From Amycolatopsis oliviviridis (lineage in GTDB: Bacteria > Actinomycetota > Actinomycetes > Mycobacteriales > Pseudonocardiaceae), in assembly GCF_014654365.1 (NCBI RefSeq), contig NZ_BNAY01000003.1, positions 248,001-312,000 of the forward strand: a stretch of DNA of 64,000 bases, in the 5' to 3' direction. How positions within the stretch are numbered: the stretch's first letter is position 1; each line of letters begins with the position of its first letter. Position numbers and translations under genes: made by a program. The notes under the pieces are model-generated. The model ran no database searches. It was not told the origin of the DNA and worked only from the letters and a program-made list of their open reading frames with translations. Of this stretch, positions 30,789 to 39,355 are shown piece by piece.

Positions 30789-31256
30789 TCAGCCGTTGAG
30801 CAGCTCACCCAGTCGGACCAAGAACGGGCGCTGCCCTTTGAGTAGCTTCTCCTCCGCTTCGGCGAGCCCGAACCAAGCGGCCCTGTCGACCTCGGGGAAC
30901 TCCTGCGTCCGCCCCGATCGCGGCGGCCACTCCATCTCGAAGGTGCCCGGGACGACCTGAGCCGGATCGAGGTCCCCCTCCACCGCCCAGACCGTCACGA
31001 CCTTGCCGCCGGACTGCTTCACCTCGCCGAGCGGGAGGTACTCGCCCTCCGGCGCCGGCAACCCGAGCTCCTCCTGGAACTCTCGCCGCGCCGCGGCCTC
31101 CGGCGTCTCGTCCGGCTCGTACTCGCCCTTGGGCACCGACCAGCCGCCCGCGTCCTTCTTCGCCCAGAACGGCCCGCCCATATGCCCGAGCAGCACCTCG
31201 GTCACCTCGCCCGACCTGCGGAAGAGCAGGATCCCGGCACTCGTCTTACCCGCCAT
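30789..31256 (-). CDS. NUDIX hydrolase
   Basis: 155 residues. The Nudix box is complete (GEYEPDETPEAAARREFQEE, then LGL). The start SAGILLFRR and LGHMGGPFWAKKDAGGWSVPKGE match the short actinobacterial NUDIX proteins. It hydrolyses a nucleoside diphosphate linked to something; the substrate is unknown. The ATG at 31256 is used because it begins the fold; the longer frame is antisense shadow of the DoxX region. Confidence 0.88.
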   Translation of the reverse strand: MAGKTSAGILLFRRSGEVTEVLLGHMGGPFWAKKDAGGWSVPKGEYEPDETPEAAARREFQEELGLPAPEGEYLPLGEVKQSGGKVVTVWAVEGDLDPAQVVPGTFEMEWPPRSGRTQEFPEVDRAAWFGLAEAEEKLLKGQRPFLVRLGELLNG

Positions 31257-31397
31257 GGCGTCCAGTCTGACGCTGCTCCGAACGGGTGATGTGACCGGCC
31301 CGCGAAAAAAGTTTCCGCTCGTATGTCGATTGCCGTCGAGCCCGTCCGACGCATGGGCAGAAGCAACCAGACAGAACTTCCCGGAAGGACCGGAACC

Positions 31398-31844
31398 ATG
31401 ACGCAGACCATCACCCCCGCCAAGACCACCGCCACCGAGACCACCACCCCGCGCGCCGCCAAGGCCCAGGGCGCGATCCAGTCGGCCGTCCGGATCGTCG
31501 TCTCGTTCCTCTTCCTCTGCCACGGCTTGCAGGGATTCGGATTCTTCGGCGGTGTCGACGGCGCGGGCGGTGCCGTCGAACTCGGCTCCTGGCCCGGCTG
31601 GTACGGCAGCGTGATCGAGGTCGTCGGCGCCGCACTGGTCCTGGTGGGCCTGTTCACCCGCCCCGTCGCGGTGCTCCTCTCCGGCGTCATGGCCTACGCC
31701 TACTTCACCGTCCACGCGCCGGAAGGCCTGCTGCCGCTGCAGAACATGGGCGAGCTGTCGACCCTCTACTGCTGGATCTTCCTGCTGATCGCCGCGATCG
31801 GCCCGGGCACCTTCGCGCTCGACACGCTGCGCCGCCGCCGCTGA
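31398..31844 (+). CDS. DoxX-family membrane protein (first of two paralogues)
   Basis: 148 residues, four transmembrane helices. The DoxX pattern is RIVVSFLFLCHGLQGFGFF, WYGSVIEVVGAALVLVGLFT, RPVAVLLSGVMAYAYFTVHA and the C-terminal GPGTFALD. The family is tied to redox and thiol stress in actinobacteria. A Thr-rich cytoplasmic N-terminus (MTQTITPAKTTATETTTPRA) is shared with the next gene. The ATG at 31398 is chosen because both paralogues start with MTQT. Confidence 0.88.
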   Translation: MTQTITPAKTTATETTTPRAAKAQGAIQSAVRIVVSFLFLCHGLQGFGFFGGVDGAGGAVELGSWPGWYGSVIEVVGAALVLVGLFTRPVAVLLSGVMAYAYFTVHAPEGLLPLQNMGELSTLYCWIFLLIAAIGPGTFALDTLRRRR

Positions 31845-31855
31845 TCGAAATCACG

Positions 31856-31894
31856 AGGCCCCCTTTCCTGGAATGATTCCAGGAAAGGGGGCCT
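31856..31894. terminator. Hairpin with 19-bp perfect arms
   Basis: AGGCCCCCTTTCCTGGAAT and its complement separated by one base, followed by TTATTG. It is 12 bp after the first DoxX gene, so the two paralogues are separate transcription units. Confidence 0.7.
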
Positions 31895-31945
31895 TTATTG
31901 CGTACCTGTCGATTCGCTGTCAATAAATTCGGCCATACCATGGAA

Positions 31946-31982
31946 TTACCCCCCGAAAGAAAGTTCCCTACAGATGGGGGTA
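31946..31982 (+). promoter_or_regulatory. AT-rich promoter region of the second DoxX gene with TACCCCC/GGGGGTA arms
   Basis: TACCCCC (31947-31953) and GGGGGTA (31976-31982) form an inverted repeat with a 22-bp spacer in an unusually AT-rich stretch. CsoR/RicR copper operators have such ends but normally a shorter spacer, so the assignment is weak. Confidence 0.25.
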
Positions 31983-32039
31983 TCCGGCATCCTCTAGCAC
32001 ATCAATGGTTTAGACCACCTTGAGCCGGAAGGATGCGTC

Positions 32040-32471
32040 ATGACCCAGACAGCCACCGCCACGACCACCGAGGTCGGCCCGACTTCACCGAAGTGGCAGG
32101 GACTGGCCCTCTCCGCGGTCCGTGTAGTGGTCTCGTTCCTGTTCCTCTGTCACGGTCTGCAGAAGATGGGCCTCTTCGACAAGGCCGCCGTCCCCGTCGG
32201 CACCTGGCCGAGCTGGTACGCCGGGGTGATCGAAGTGGTCGGATCGCTGCTGCTCCTGGCGGGCCTGTTCACCCGCCCGGTCGCGGTCCTGCTTTCGGGC
32301 ACGATGGCGTACGCGTACTTCGTCGTCCACCAGCCCGACGCGCTGCTGCCGTTGCAGAACAAGGGTGAGACAGCCGCTCTGTACTCCTGGATCTTCCTGC
32401 TGTTCGCGGTGGTCGGTCCGGGCACCTACGCGCTCGACACAGTGCTCCGCCGCCGCCGTCGCGGAGCCTGA
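32040..32471 (+). CDS. DoxX-family membrane protein (second paralogue)
   Basis: 143 residues, four transmembrane helices, highly similar to the preceding DoxX protein: RVVVSFLFLCHGLQKMGLFD, WYAGVIEVVGSLLLLAGLFT, RPVAVLLSGTMAYAYFVVHQ, GPGTYALD. It arose by tandem duplication. AAGGA lies six bases before the ATG. Its own promoter region suggests separate regulation from the first copy. Confidence 0.9.
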   Translation: MTQTATATTTEVGPTSPKWQGLALSAVRVVVSFLFLCHGLQKMGLFDKAAVPVGTWPSWYAGVIEVVGSLLLLAGLFTRPVAVLLSGTMAYAYFVVHQPDALLPLQNKGETAALYSWIFLLFAVVGPGTYALDTVLRRRRRGA

Positions 32472-32489
32472 GCCCTCAGCCCCACCGAT

Positions 32490-32542
32490 GCTATGAAGGA
32501 CGCTTTCATGGCAAATTTTGCGATGAAAGCGTCCTTCATAGC
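32490..32542. terminator. Hairpin repeat with 20-bp perfect arms
   Basis: GCTATGAAGGACGCTTTCAT and its complement. The loop GGCAAATTTTGCG folds further (GCAAA/TTTTGC). It lies between the convergent DoxX gene and the conservon and probably terminates both. Confidence 0.75.
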
Positions 32543-32559
32543 GTTCCAGTGAGAGAAGA

Positions 32560-33165
32560 TCAGCGGCCCTGGGGCAGCCCCGCCGCCAGATCGGACAGCG
32601 CCAGCACGTGCTCCATCAGCACGGTCAGCACCTGCTTCGTCGACTCGCGTTCCCGCGCGTCGCACAGCAGCAGCGGGACGTCCATGCCGACGTCGAGCGC
32701 CTGGCGGACCTCCTCGGTGCCGTAGCGGTACGCGTTGTCGAAGCAGTTCACGGCGACGACAAACGGAAGCCCGCGGCGCTCGAAGAAGTCGACGGCCGCG
32801 AAGCAGCTGTCGAGCCGCCGGGTGTCGGCCAGCACGACGGCGCCGAGCGCGCCTTCGGCCAGTTCGTCCCACATGAACCAGAACCGGTCCTGTCCCGGGG
32901 TACCGAACAGGTACAGGATCAGCTCGGGGTTGATGGTGATGCGGCCGAAGTCGAGGGCGACCGTGGTGGTCGTCTTCTTTTCGACACCGGTGAGGTCGTC
33001 GACGCCCTCGGACGCCGCGGTGATGACCTCCTCGGTGCGCAGCGGGGGAACCTCGCTGACCGAACCGACCATCGTGGTCTTACCGACCCCGAACCCGCCG
33101 GCGATGAGGACCTTGACCGCGTTCGCGGTCAAGGATCGCCGGGGCTCAGAGTTTCCGGATGCCAT
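32560..33165 (-). CDS. cvnD: Conservon GTPase (CvnD-like)
   Basis: 201 residues. P-loop GGFGVGKTTMVGS, switch and G3 region LFGTPGQDRFWFMWDE, and NCFDNAY in place of NKxD, as in CvnD and MglA-like GTPases. It is the fourth gene of the conservon and works with the kinase-like CvnA, roadblock CvnB and CvnC at the membrane. The ATG at 33165 (MASGNSEPRR) is preferred to the TTG one codon earlier. It overlaps cvnC by 20 bp. Confidence 0.92.
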   Translation of the reverse strand: MASGNSEPRRSLTANAVKVLIAGGFGVGKTTMVGSVSEVPPLRTEEVITAASEGVDDLTGVEKKTTTTVALDFGRITINPELILYLFGTPGQDRFWFMWDELAEGALGAVVLADTRRLDSCFAAVDFFERRGLPFVVAVNCFDNAYRYGTEEVRQALDVGMDVPLLLCDARERESTKQVLTVLMEHVLALSDLAAGLPQGR

Positions 33166-33517
33166 CAAGAACCGCCTGGAGTACGTGTTTATTGGGAGTG
33201 TCGGTGACCGGCGTCGCGGTGCGGAACAGCACGAGGTTCTGTTCGATCAGATCGCTCAACAGCACCTTCACCACCGGCAGCGGCAGATCGATGCGCGCGG
33301 CGACCTCCGCGACGGAGGTCGGTCTCTGGCACAGGTTGAGGATCCGCCCGTACTCCGGCTCGAAGCCGGCGACCTCGTGCGCGGAGCGCATGGCGACCAC
33401 CAGCGTGATCAGGTCGAGGCCGAGCGTGTCCGAACGGGTGCGCCCGCCCGTGACGGCGTACGACCGGACCAGCGGCCCGGCCTCCTCCTCGAACCACGAC
33501 TCGTGCCGCCCGCTCAT
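33146..33517 (-). CDS. cvnC: Conservon DUF742 protein (CvnC-like)
   Basis: 123 residues. DUF742 signature: GPLVRSYAVTGGRTRS, LDLITLVVA, EPEYGRILNLCQRPTSVAEV and LPLPVVKVLLSDLIEQNLV. A winged-helix-like adaptor of unknown biochemistry. The ATG overlaps the cvnB stop (ATGA). Confidence 0.92.
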   Translation of the reverse strand: MSGRHESWFEEEAGPLVRSYAVTGGRTRSDTLGLDLITLVVAMRSAHEVAGFEPEYGRILNLCQRPTSVAEVAARIDLPLPVVKVLLSDLIEQNLVLFRTATPVTDTPNKHVLQAVLDGIRKL

Positions 33518-33924
33518 GGCGAAAGCGGAGTCGCGGCGCGGGGCGCCGAAGTGAGTACCGCACCGACCCGCTTGACCATCAGGTTCATCTCGTAGGCCAC
33601 CATGCCCATGTCCGCGTCCTCCTTGGCCAGCAGCGCGAGGCACGCACCGCGGCCCGCCGCGGTGACGAACAGGAAGGCGTGGTCCATCTCGACCATGGTC
33701 TGCCGGACGTTGCCGCCGCCGAAGTGCCGTCCCGTGCCCCGCGCGAGGCTCTGGAACGCCGACGCGACCGCGGACAGGTGTTCCCCGTCCTGCTCCGACA
33801 GGTTCCCGGACCGTCCGATGAGCAGGCCGTCGGACGACAGGACTACCGCCCTGTCGGCACCGCTGACACGCTTGACCAGGTCATCCAGCAACCAGTCGAG
33901 TTCACTGACTCCCGCGTTGGCCAT
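33514..33924 (-). CDS. cvnB: Conservon roadblock/LC7 protein (CvnB-like)
   Basis: 136 residues. Roadblock fold: LDWLLDDLVKRVSGADRAVV, LSSDGLLIGRSG, FLFVTAAGRGACLALLA and GMVAYEMNLMVKRVG. It is probably a GTPase-activating or scaffold partner of CvnD. It starts one base after the kinase stop, so the four genes are one operon. Confidence 0.93.
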   Translation of the reverse strand: MANAGVSELDWLLDDLVKRVSGADRAVVLSSDGLLIGRSGNLSEQDGEHLSAVASAFQSLARGTGRHFGGGNVRQTMVEMDHAFLFVTAAGRGACLALLAKEDADMGMVAYEMNLMVKRVGAVLTSAPRAATPLSP

Positions 33925-36438
33925 CTAGTCACGATCTCCGTACATGTCGTGGTCGGTGTACTCGTCGGTGGGTTCGGTGTCCCGGCCGCGGCGCGTCCCC
34001 TGCTGGAACGCGGCGAGGCGGTTCCTGGCCAGCTCGGGGGTGTCCTCGCGGACCTCCTCGCGCTGGGCGGCAGGCCGGTCCTCCATCAGCTGGGGGACCA
34101 GGTTCGCCTGACGACGGCGCTGCGGCAGCGGTGGCCTGCCCGGCGCCTCGGGGCCGGGCCGCCGGGTCTGCGGCGGACGGCCGTCCTGCGGTCGGGTGTC
34201 GGCGGGCGGCCACGCGGGCGGCTGCACCGGCTGCGGCCGGGCCTCGGCACGCGCGGGCTCCGGGCGGATCGGCTCGGGCCGCGGCGTCTCGGGCCGGGGC
34301 ACCCGGGGCTGACGCGCGGGCAGCGGCGGCAGGGCGCCGACGGGCTGGTCCTGCCGATCCTGGGGCTGGAGCTGCGGTTGCGGCTGGGGAGCCACCGGCA
34401 TCGGCACGGGCAGTTCGGGCCGCTCCGCGGGGAACTCGGTGCGGTGGCGGGCACGACGGCCCGGGAGCAGCGGCGCGGCGTCCGGCACCTCGGTGCTCTC
34501 GGGGTCCACCTCGTCCTCCGGCTCATCAGACGGGACCGGCGCGAGCAGGTCGGTGCGGACGAGCACGATGGCCCTGGTGCCGCCGTACGCGGATTCGCGC
34601 AGGTGCACGGAGATCCCGTGACGCGCGGCGAGGCGCGCGACCACGAACAGGCCCAGCCGTGGCTCGGCTGACAAGGCCATGATGCCGAAATCCGGCGGAT
34701 CGGCCAACATCGCGTTCAGCTCGGCGGCCTGCTCCGGCTCGATGCCGAGGCCCTGGTCCTCGACCTCGATCACGACGCCCTTGCCGACCACGTTGCCCCG
34801 CAGCTCGACGCGCGACTGCGGCGGCGAGAAGGAGGTCGCGTTGTCGATCAGCTCGGCGAGCAGGTGCACGAGGTCGCCGACGACCGGGCCCTGCACCGCG
34901 ACCGCGGGCATCTTCGCCGTCTTCACCCTGGCGAAGTCCTCGGTCTCGGCCGAGGCACCGCGGGTCAGCTCGGCCAGCGTGACCGGCTTGCGCCACTGAC
35001 GGCCGGGCTGGCCGCCACCGAGGATGATCAGGTTCTCCGCGTTGCGGCGGGCGCGGGTGGAGAGGTGGTCCAGCTGGAAGAGCGTGTCCAGCTGCTCCGG
35101 GTCCTCCTGCTTGCGCTCCGCCTGGTCGAGCACCTTGAGCTGGCGGTGCACGATGACCTGGCTGCGGTGCGCGATGTTGAGGAACACCGTCTTGGTGCCC
35201 TCACGGGTCCTCGCCTCTTCGACGGCGGCCGCGATGGCGGTCTGCTGCGCCTTGTTGAAGGCCTCGGCGACCTGGCCGATCTCGTCGTCGCCGTGGTCGA
35301 GGAAGTGACCCTTGTCGTCGAGGTCGACCGGTTCGCCCGCCCGCACCCGGTCCACCAGTTCGGGCAGCCGGATCTCGGCGACGTCGAGGGTGTCCTCGCG
35401 CAGCCGGGCCAGCCTGCCGATGAGCCGGTTGGACAGTCGCAGGGCGACGATGAACACGCCGATCGCCACCAGCAGCGCGATGGCCGCCGCGATGGCTGAG
35501 GTGATCAGCGTCCGGTCGGCCTCGTCGACCGCCTGCGTCGTGGCCGTACCGCTCTGCTCGACGAAGCCGCGCATCATGGCGTCACTGACACCGCGCGCGG
35601 CCTGCAGCCACGTCTGCTCGGGGATGGGGAGCGTGGCCTTGCTGTTCTGCAGGAAGGTGTTCTCGACCGTGTTGACGGCCTTCCACGGATCGCTGGCGAC
35701 GAGCTGGTCGAACTTCGCCTTGACGTCCGGGATCATCCGCGAGACCGACGACTCCAGCTGAGAGCGGTAGGAACCGACCTCGGTGATGTAGGCGCGGTAG
35801 GTCTCGTCGGTGAAGCCGCCGCCCGCGACGGCCGCGGCGGCGAGCGAGTTCGCGCGCTGCATCTGGTCGATCGCGGTGAACAGCGGCACCGCGGTGATGC
35901 GCTGGTAGGCGTTCTCGGCGTTCGGCGCGTCCTGCGCGAGACCGGTGAGGCCTTCGACGAACTGGTCGAGGATCTGGTTGTAGAAGGCGAAGGCGTCCAG
36001 CAGCGGCAGCTGGCCCGAGTCGGCCGACTGCCGGATCTGCGGCGACTTCTGGAGGAGCCCGTTGAGCGTGGCGATGTTGCGCTGCACGCTGTCCGGCGAG
36101 TCGCCGACGAACTTCTGCAAGTGCGCGGCGACGCCCTGGGCGGCCGCGTCGGTCTTGGCGCGCTGCTCGACGAGCGTGGCGTGCTGCGAACGGTCGCCGG
36201 CGAGCTCGCGCAGCGTCAAGCGCCGCTCTTCCTGCACCTGGACGAAGAAGGGGAGGGAAGGGGCTTCCGAGTCACGGATCCGTTGCGCGTAGTCGCGGCC
36301 GTTGACCGCGTCGGAGATCAGGTAGCCGCCGATCGCGAGACCGACGAGCATCAGCGCGATACTCGGAATGAGCGCGATCGTGAGAACGCGCGAACGAATC
36401 GATGAGCCGCGGCCTCGTCGAAGGGAAATCTGCTTCAC
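33925..36438 (-). CDS. cvnA: Conservon sensor-kinase-like protein (CvnA)
   Basis: 837 residues. TM1 about 18-42, a nitrate/nitrite-sensor-like (NIT) extracellular helical domain, TM2 about 312-334, HAMP, then a HATPase domain (AELIDNATSFSPP, EDQGLGIEP, RLGLFVVARLAARHG) to about residue 640. The last ~190 residues are Pro/Arg/Gln-rich and disordered. There is no clear phospho-acceptor His domain, as is normal for CvnA. It is the head of the conservon cvnABCD; such units act on development and antibiotic production in Streptomyces. The input signal is unknown. Confidence 0.92.
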   Translation of the reverse strand: MKQISLRRGRGSSIRSRVLTIALIPSIALMLVGLAIGGYLISDAVNGRDYAQRIRDSEAPSLPFFVQVQEERRLTLRELAGDRSQHATLVEQRAKTDAAAQGVAAHLQKFVGDSPDSVQRNIATLNGLLQKSPQIRQSADSGQLPLLDAFAFYNQILDQFVEGLTGLAQDAPNAENAYQRITAVPLFTAIDQMQRANSLAAAAVAGGGFTDETYRAYITEVGSYRSQLESSVSRMIPDVKAKFDQLVASDPWKAVNTVENTFLQNSKATLPIPEQTWLQAARGVSDAMMRGFVEQSGTATTQAVDEADRTLITSAIAAAIALLVAIGVFIVALRLSNRLIGRLARLREDTLDVAEIRLPELVDRVRAGEPVDLDDKGHFLDHGDDEIGQVAEAFNKAQQTAIAAAVEEARTREGTKTVFLNIAHRSQVIVHRQLKVLDQAERKQEDPEQLDTLFQLDHLSTRARRNAENLIILGGGQPGRQWRKPVTLAELTRGASAETEDFARVKTAKMPAVAVQGPVVGDLVHLLAELIDNATSFSPPQSRVELRGNVVGKGVVIEVEDQGLGIEPEQAAELNAMLADPPDFGIMALSAEPRLGLFVVARLAARHGISVHLRESAYGGTRAIVLVRTDLLAPVPSDEPEDEVDPESTEVPDAAPLLPGRRARHRTEFPAERPELPVPMPVAPQPQPQLQPQDRQDQPVGALPPLPARQPRVPRPETPRPEPIRPEPARAEARPQPVQPPAWPPADTRPQDGRPPQTRRPGPEAPGRPPLPQRRRQANLVPQLMEDRPAAQREEVREDTPELARNRLAAFQQGTRRGRDTEPTDEYTDHDMYGDRD

Positions 36439-36812
36439 CGTGGTCCGTTTTCCTTCCGGCAGTTATTGGTGTCGGGTCGCCGGGGATGTCAATACCCGCG
36501 GGATCCGATAGCCGGATCAACACAGCGTGGTCCGCTCCGCCCGCGAAGACGCTAGGAGACCCAAACGGGTGAGTCAAGTCCGGACGCGAAGGGTAGTCGC
36601 GTATGGCCGTGACCAGGTGACGAGAGGCCGACGGACCTCGAAAGTCCACCACGTGGACCTGGGGACCCCGACAAGTGACTCGCCAGTAGATCACCTGGCG
36701 GTTTACCGCAGGCAGCGGCTTGATCGACCTTCGTCGGACTCGATCAAGTAACACCTCGGAGCGTTCATGGCACGGCCGGAAAGCCGGTGAAAACTACTCG
36801 CCGTGACCTCGC
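36439..36812. other. Gene-free upstream region of the conservon
   Basis: No gene is supported. It holds the cvnA promoter, a hairpin CTTGATCGA...TCGATCAAG (36719-36748, 9-bp arms) and a loose dyad around CCACGTGG (36648-36655). The CTTGATC element recurs in the hairpin at 30641. Confidence 0.5.
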
Positions 36813-37163
36813 TCACGCTTTCGGACCAGGGCTCCACATACCGTTCGGTTTGCGAACGACATCACCACGGAGCAACGCCGCCGTTACCCCGTTCGAGCCA
36901 CGAAATCGAGAATTCCCGAAGCTTTTCGCCGCCGTTTCGGTGAAATGATCTTCCTCGACCCGGCCGAGTTCGTCCTCGAGGAGCGCGTCGACCCTCCCGG
37001 ACGCGTCCCGGAGCATCCGGACGCCTGCCCAGCACAACGTCGCCACGCCACAGATCAGGACCACGACGAGTGCCGTCTCGACCGGATATCGCGTGCCGAA
37101 TTCATTCAGCAGGAAACCGGAGACGACACCGCACACGGCGACGGCGGTATAGGTGAACGACAC
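36813..37163 (-). CDS. Small membrane protein of unknown function
   Basis: 116 residues with two transmembrane segments (about 5-20 and 28-50) and a basic/acidic C-terminal tail (MLRDASGRVDALLEDELGRV). I do not recognise a family. The GTG start at 37163 has AGGAGG five bases upstream, which supports a real gene. It lies upstream of, and in the same orientation as, the conservon, but 374 bp away. Confidence 0.6.
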   Translation of the reverse strand: MSFTYTAVAVCGVVSGFLLNEFGTRYPVETALVVVLICGVATLCWAGVRMLRDASGRVDALLEDELGRVEEDHFTETAAKSFGNSRFRGSNGVTAALLRGDVVRKPNGMWSPGPKA

Positions 37164-37393
37164 GATCCCCTCCTTCTCCAGGCGCCGCTGCCCGCGCCTC
37201 GCCGCTGAGACGGGCGACGCGGGTTTCCCTTACGCCACAGGGGAAGGATCTACGTCACACTCGCGGCGAGAGCGAAGGTCGAGATTAACAGCGAATTCGC
37301 GAAGGATCACCGGATCTCCCCCGCTGGGGCGAGGTGATCACCTATTTGCCACCGATTCGCGAATGCGCTTCACCATTTTCGCCACCCCGAGTA

Positions 37394-38575
37394 TCACTTC
37401 CGGAGGTCTCGAAGCGTCGTGACGGCGCGGAGCACCTCGCCGTAGGTCGTGTAGAGCGGCGCCAGGCCGAACCGCAGCACGTTCGGCGGGCGGAAGTCCC
37501 CGATCACCCCGCGGTCGATCAAGGCCGCCATCGTCTTGGCCGCGTCGTCGTCGACGACCGAGATCTGGTGCCCGCGATCGGCGCCACGCGGGGTCGCGAT
37601 CTTCGCGCCGTCGAGGAGTTCGTCCGCGCACCGGAAGAAGAAGCCGCCGAGCGCGAGCCCCTTCTCCCGCAGCGTCCCGCGATCCACGCCGTCCCAGACG
37701 TCGAGGGACGCGTCCAGCGCGAGCAGCGACAGGATGTCGGGAGTGCCCGCCCGGCCCCGCGCGATCCCGGCGTGCGCCTCGTACGCGCCCCGCATCGCGA
37801 ACGGATCGCGGTCACCCGCCCAGCCAGCCAGCGGCTGCTCGAACCGGTCCAGCCATTTCGTTGCCACGTAAAGGAAGGCAGGCGCCCCAGGGCCGCCGTT
37901 GAGGAACTTGTAGGTGCAGCCGACGGCGAGGTCCACGCCCGTCGCGTCCAGTTCGACCGGGAGCGCGCCGACGCTGTGGCAGAGGTCCCAGAGCGCCAGC
38001 GCCCCGGCGCGGTGCAGCGCCGCGGTCAGCGTGGCCATGTCGTGAGCGCGCCCGGTGATGTAGTCGACGTGGTTGATCAGCGCGACGGCCGTCCGTTCGC
38101 TCACCTCGTCCGGCAGGTCCTCGGCGACGACCCGGCGCACCGTGCGCCCGGTCAGGCGGGCGACCTCGTCGGCGATGTAGCCGTCGGTCGGGAACGTGTC
38201 CGCGTCGACGAGGATCTCGTCGCGGCCCGGGTTGAGCCGGGTCGCGGCGACCAGCGCCTTGAACAGGTTCACGCTGGTCGAATCCGCCACGACGACCTGC
38301 CCCGGCGCGGCGCCCACCAGCGGCGCGATCCGCTCGCCGACCCGCACCGGCGCCTCCCACCAGCCTTCCGACCAGGACCGGATGAGCCGTCCGCCCCATT
38401 CCTCGCGGACGACAGCGGCGACCCGCCCGGCCACGTGCTTCGGCGGCGCGCCCAGCGAGTTGCCGTCGAAATAGGCGACGTCCGCGTCGAGGTCGAATTC
38501 GTTTCGCTTGTGCGCCAACGGATCGGCCGCGTCCAGTGCCGCGGCCTCGGCTACGAGGTCAATCACGACCGCCAT
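37394..38575 (-). CDS. kynU: Kynureninase
   Basis: 393 residues, usual for kynureninase. PLP enzyme that splits kynurenine to anthranilate and alanine. Evidence: YFDGNSLGAPPKHVAGRV, GGRLIRSWSEGWWEAP, ADSTSVNLFKAL, HVDYITGRAHDM, LWDLCHSVGALPVELD and the PLP lysine in GCTYKFLNGGPGAPAFLYV. It overlaps the TenA-like gene by 17 bp. No tryptophan 2,3-dioxygenase or formamidase is adjacent. Confidence 0.95.
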   Translation of the reverse strand: MAVVIDLVAEAAALDAADPLAHKRNEFDLDADVAYFDGNSLGAPPKHVAGRVAAVVREEWGGRLIRSWSEGWWEAPVRVGERIAPLVGAAPGQVVVADSTSVNLFKALVAATRLNPGRDEILVDADTFPTDGYIADEVARLTGRTVRRVVAEDLPDEVSERTAVALINHVDYITGRAHDMATLTAALHRAGALALWDLCHSVGALPVELDATGVDLAVGCTYKFLNGGPGAPAFLYVATKWLDRFEQPLAGWAGDRDPFAMRGAYEAHAGIARGRAGTPDILSLLALDASLDVWDGVDRGTLREKGLALGGFFFRCADELLDGAKIATPRGADRGHQISVVDDDAAKTMAALIDRGVIGDFRPPNVLRFGLAPLYTTYGEVLRAVTTLRDLRK

Positions 38576-39206
38576 CGTCGGCGAGAGTGTTCCAGAAGTC
38601 CAGTTCGTACGCCTGGAACAGCCGCGCGTGGGTCCGGGCGTCCTTTTCGGACACCAGCTCGGCGTCGAGTGCGGCCTGCACGGCCTTGACGGCCAGCTCT
38701 TCGAGCTCCGGTGACGGCGCGCCGAAGAAGTCGAAGAAGGCGCACGCCTCGTCGTCGAAGCCGTACCGCTCCCGCATCGCGGCGGCGATCGCGGCGCAGT
38801 ACCGGCCGAAGGCGGCGAAGTTGGCGACGATCGCCACGATGACGTCCGCCGGTTCGCCGTTGAGCGCGAGCCAGGCGACGAACGCCGGATACGCCTGGCA
38901 GCCAGCGCGCGGCTCGAAGCCGGGCGACTCCTCGGCGAGGCCCGGCAGCTTGCCGAGCGCCAGCCCCTCGCCCGAGGCCAGGGTCGCGAAGAACTCCCGC
39001 GCGTTCCGCTCCTGAGCGCGCGACGCGAGGTGGAGGAAGCTGCGCCAGTCGCTGCGGACGATCCGGTACTCCTCCGCGGCGATCGCGGCGAAGACCTCCC
39101 GTGGCGCTTCACCCGCCTCGACCAAGGGGACGAGCCGGTTGTCGTCGTCGTGGGGTGCGAGTTCCGCCTGCACCGCGTCGATCAACTCACGTGCCGAACC
39201 GGTCAT
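38559..39206 (-). CDS. TenA/PqqC-like haem-oxygenase-fold protein
   Basis: 215 residues, all-helical. Features consistent with the TenA/PqqC-like fold: EEYRIVRSDWRSFLHLASRA, FVAWLALNGEPADVIVAIVA and ALDAELVSEKDART. It may be a thiaminase-like hydrolase, a diiron oxidase or a regulator; the reaction is unknown. Translational overlap with kynU suggests a role in tryptophan/kynurenine metabolism. The ATG at 39206 follows AAGGAGG ten bases upstream. Confidence 0.72.
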   Translation of the reverse strand: MTGSARELIDAVQAELAPHDDDNRLVPLVEAGEAPREVFAAIAAEEYRIVRSDWRSFLHLASRAQERNAREFFATLASGEGLALGKLPGLAEESPGFEPRAGCQAYPAFVAWLALNGEPADVIVAIVANFAAFGRYCAAIAAAMRERYGFDDEACAFFDFFGAPSPELEELAVKAVQAALDAELVSEKDARTHARLFQAYELDFWNTLADDGGRD

Positions 39207-39316
39207 CGCCGAGGTTCCTCCTTGTTCGGTGCTGACGCGCTGAAAACGGAAAAGGTGGACATTTCGCGTGGCCCAACCGTGGCCGCGATTCTCTATCCAC
39301 CACTGACGAGAGCCCT

Positions 39317-39337
39317 TACAGTGTGCCTGATCAGGCA
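39317..39337 (+). promoter_or_regulatory. Promoter -10 and 14-bp perfect palindrome before the acyl-CoA synthetase
   Basis: TACAGT (39317-39322) is a plausible -10. It is followed at once by TGCCTGATCAGGCA (39324-39337), which would cover the transcription start. A repressor sensing acyl-CoA (TetR/FadR type) would be placed here. It ends seven bases before the ribosome-binding site. Confidence 0.5.
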
Positions 39338-39355
39338 GCATCGAGGAGGCCAGCG

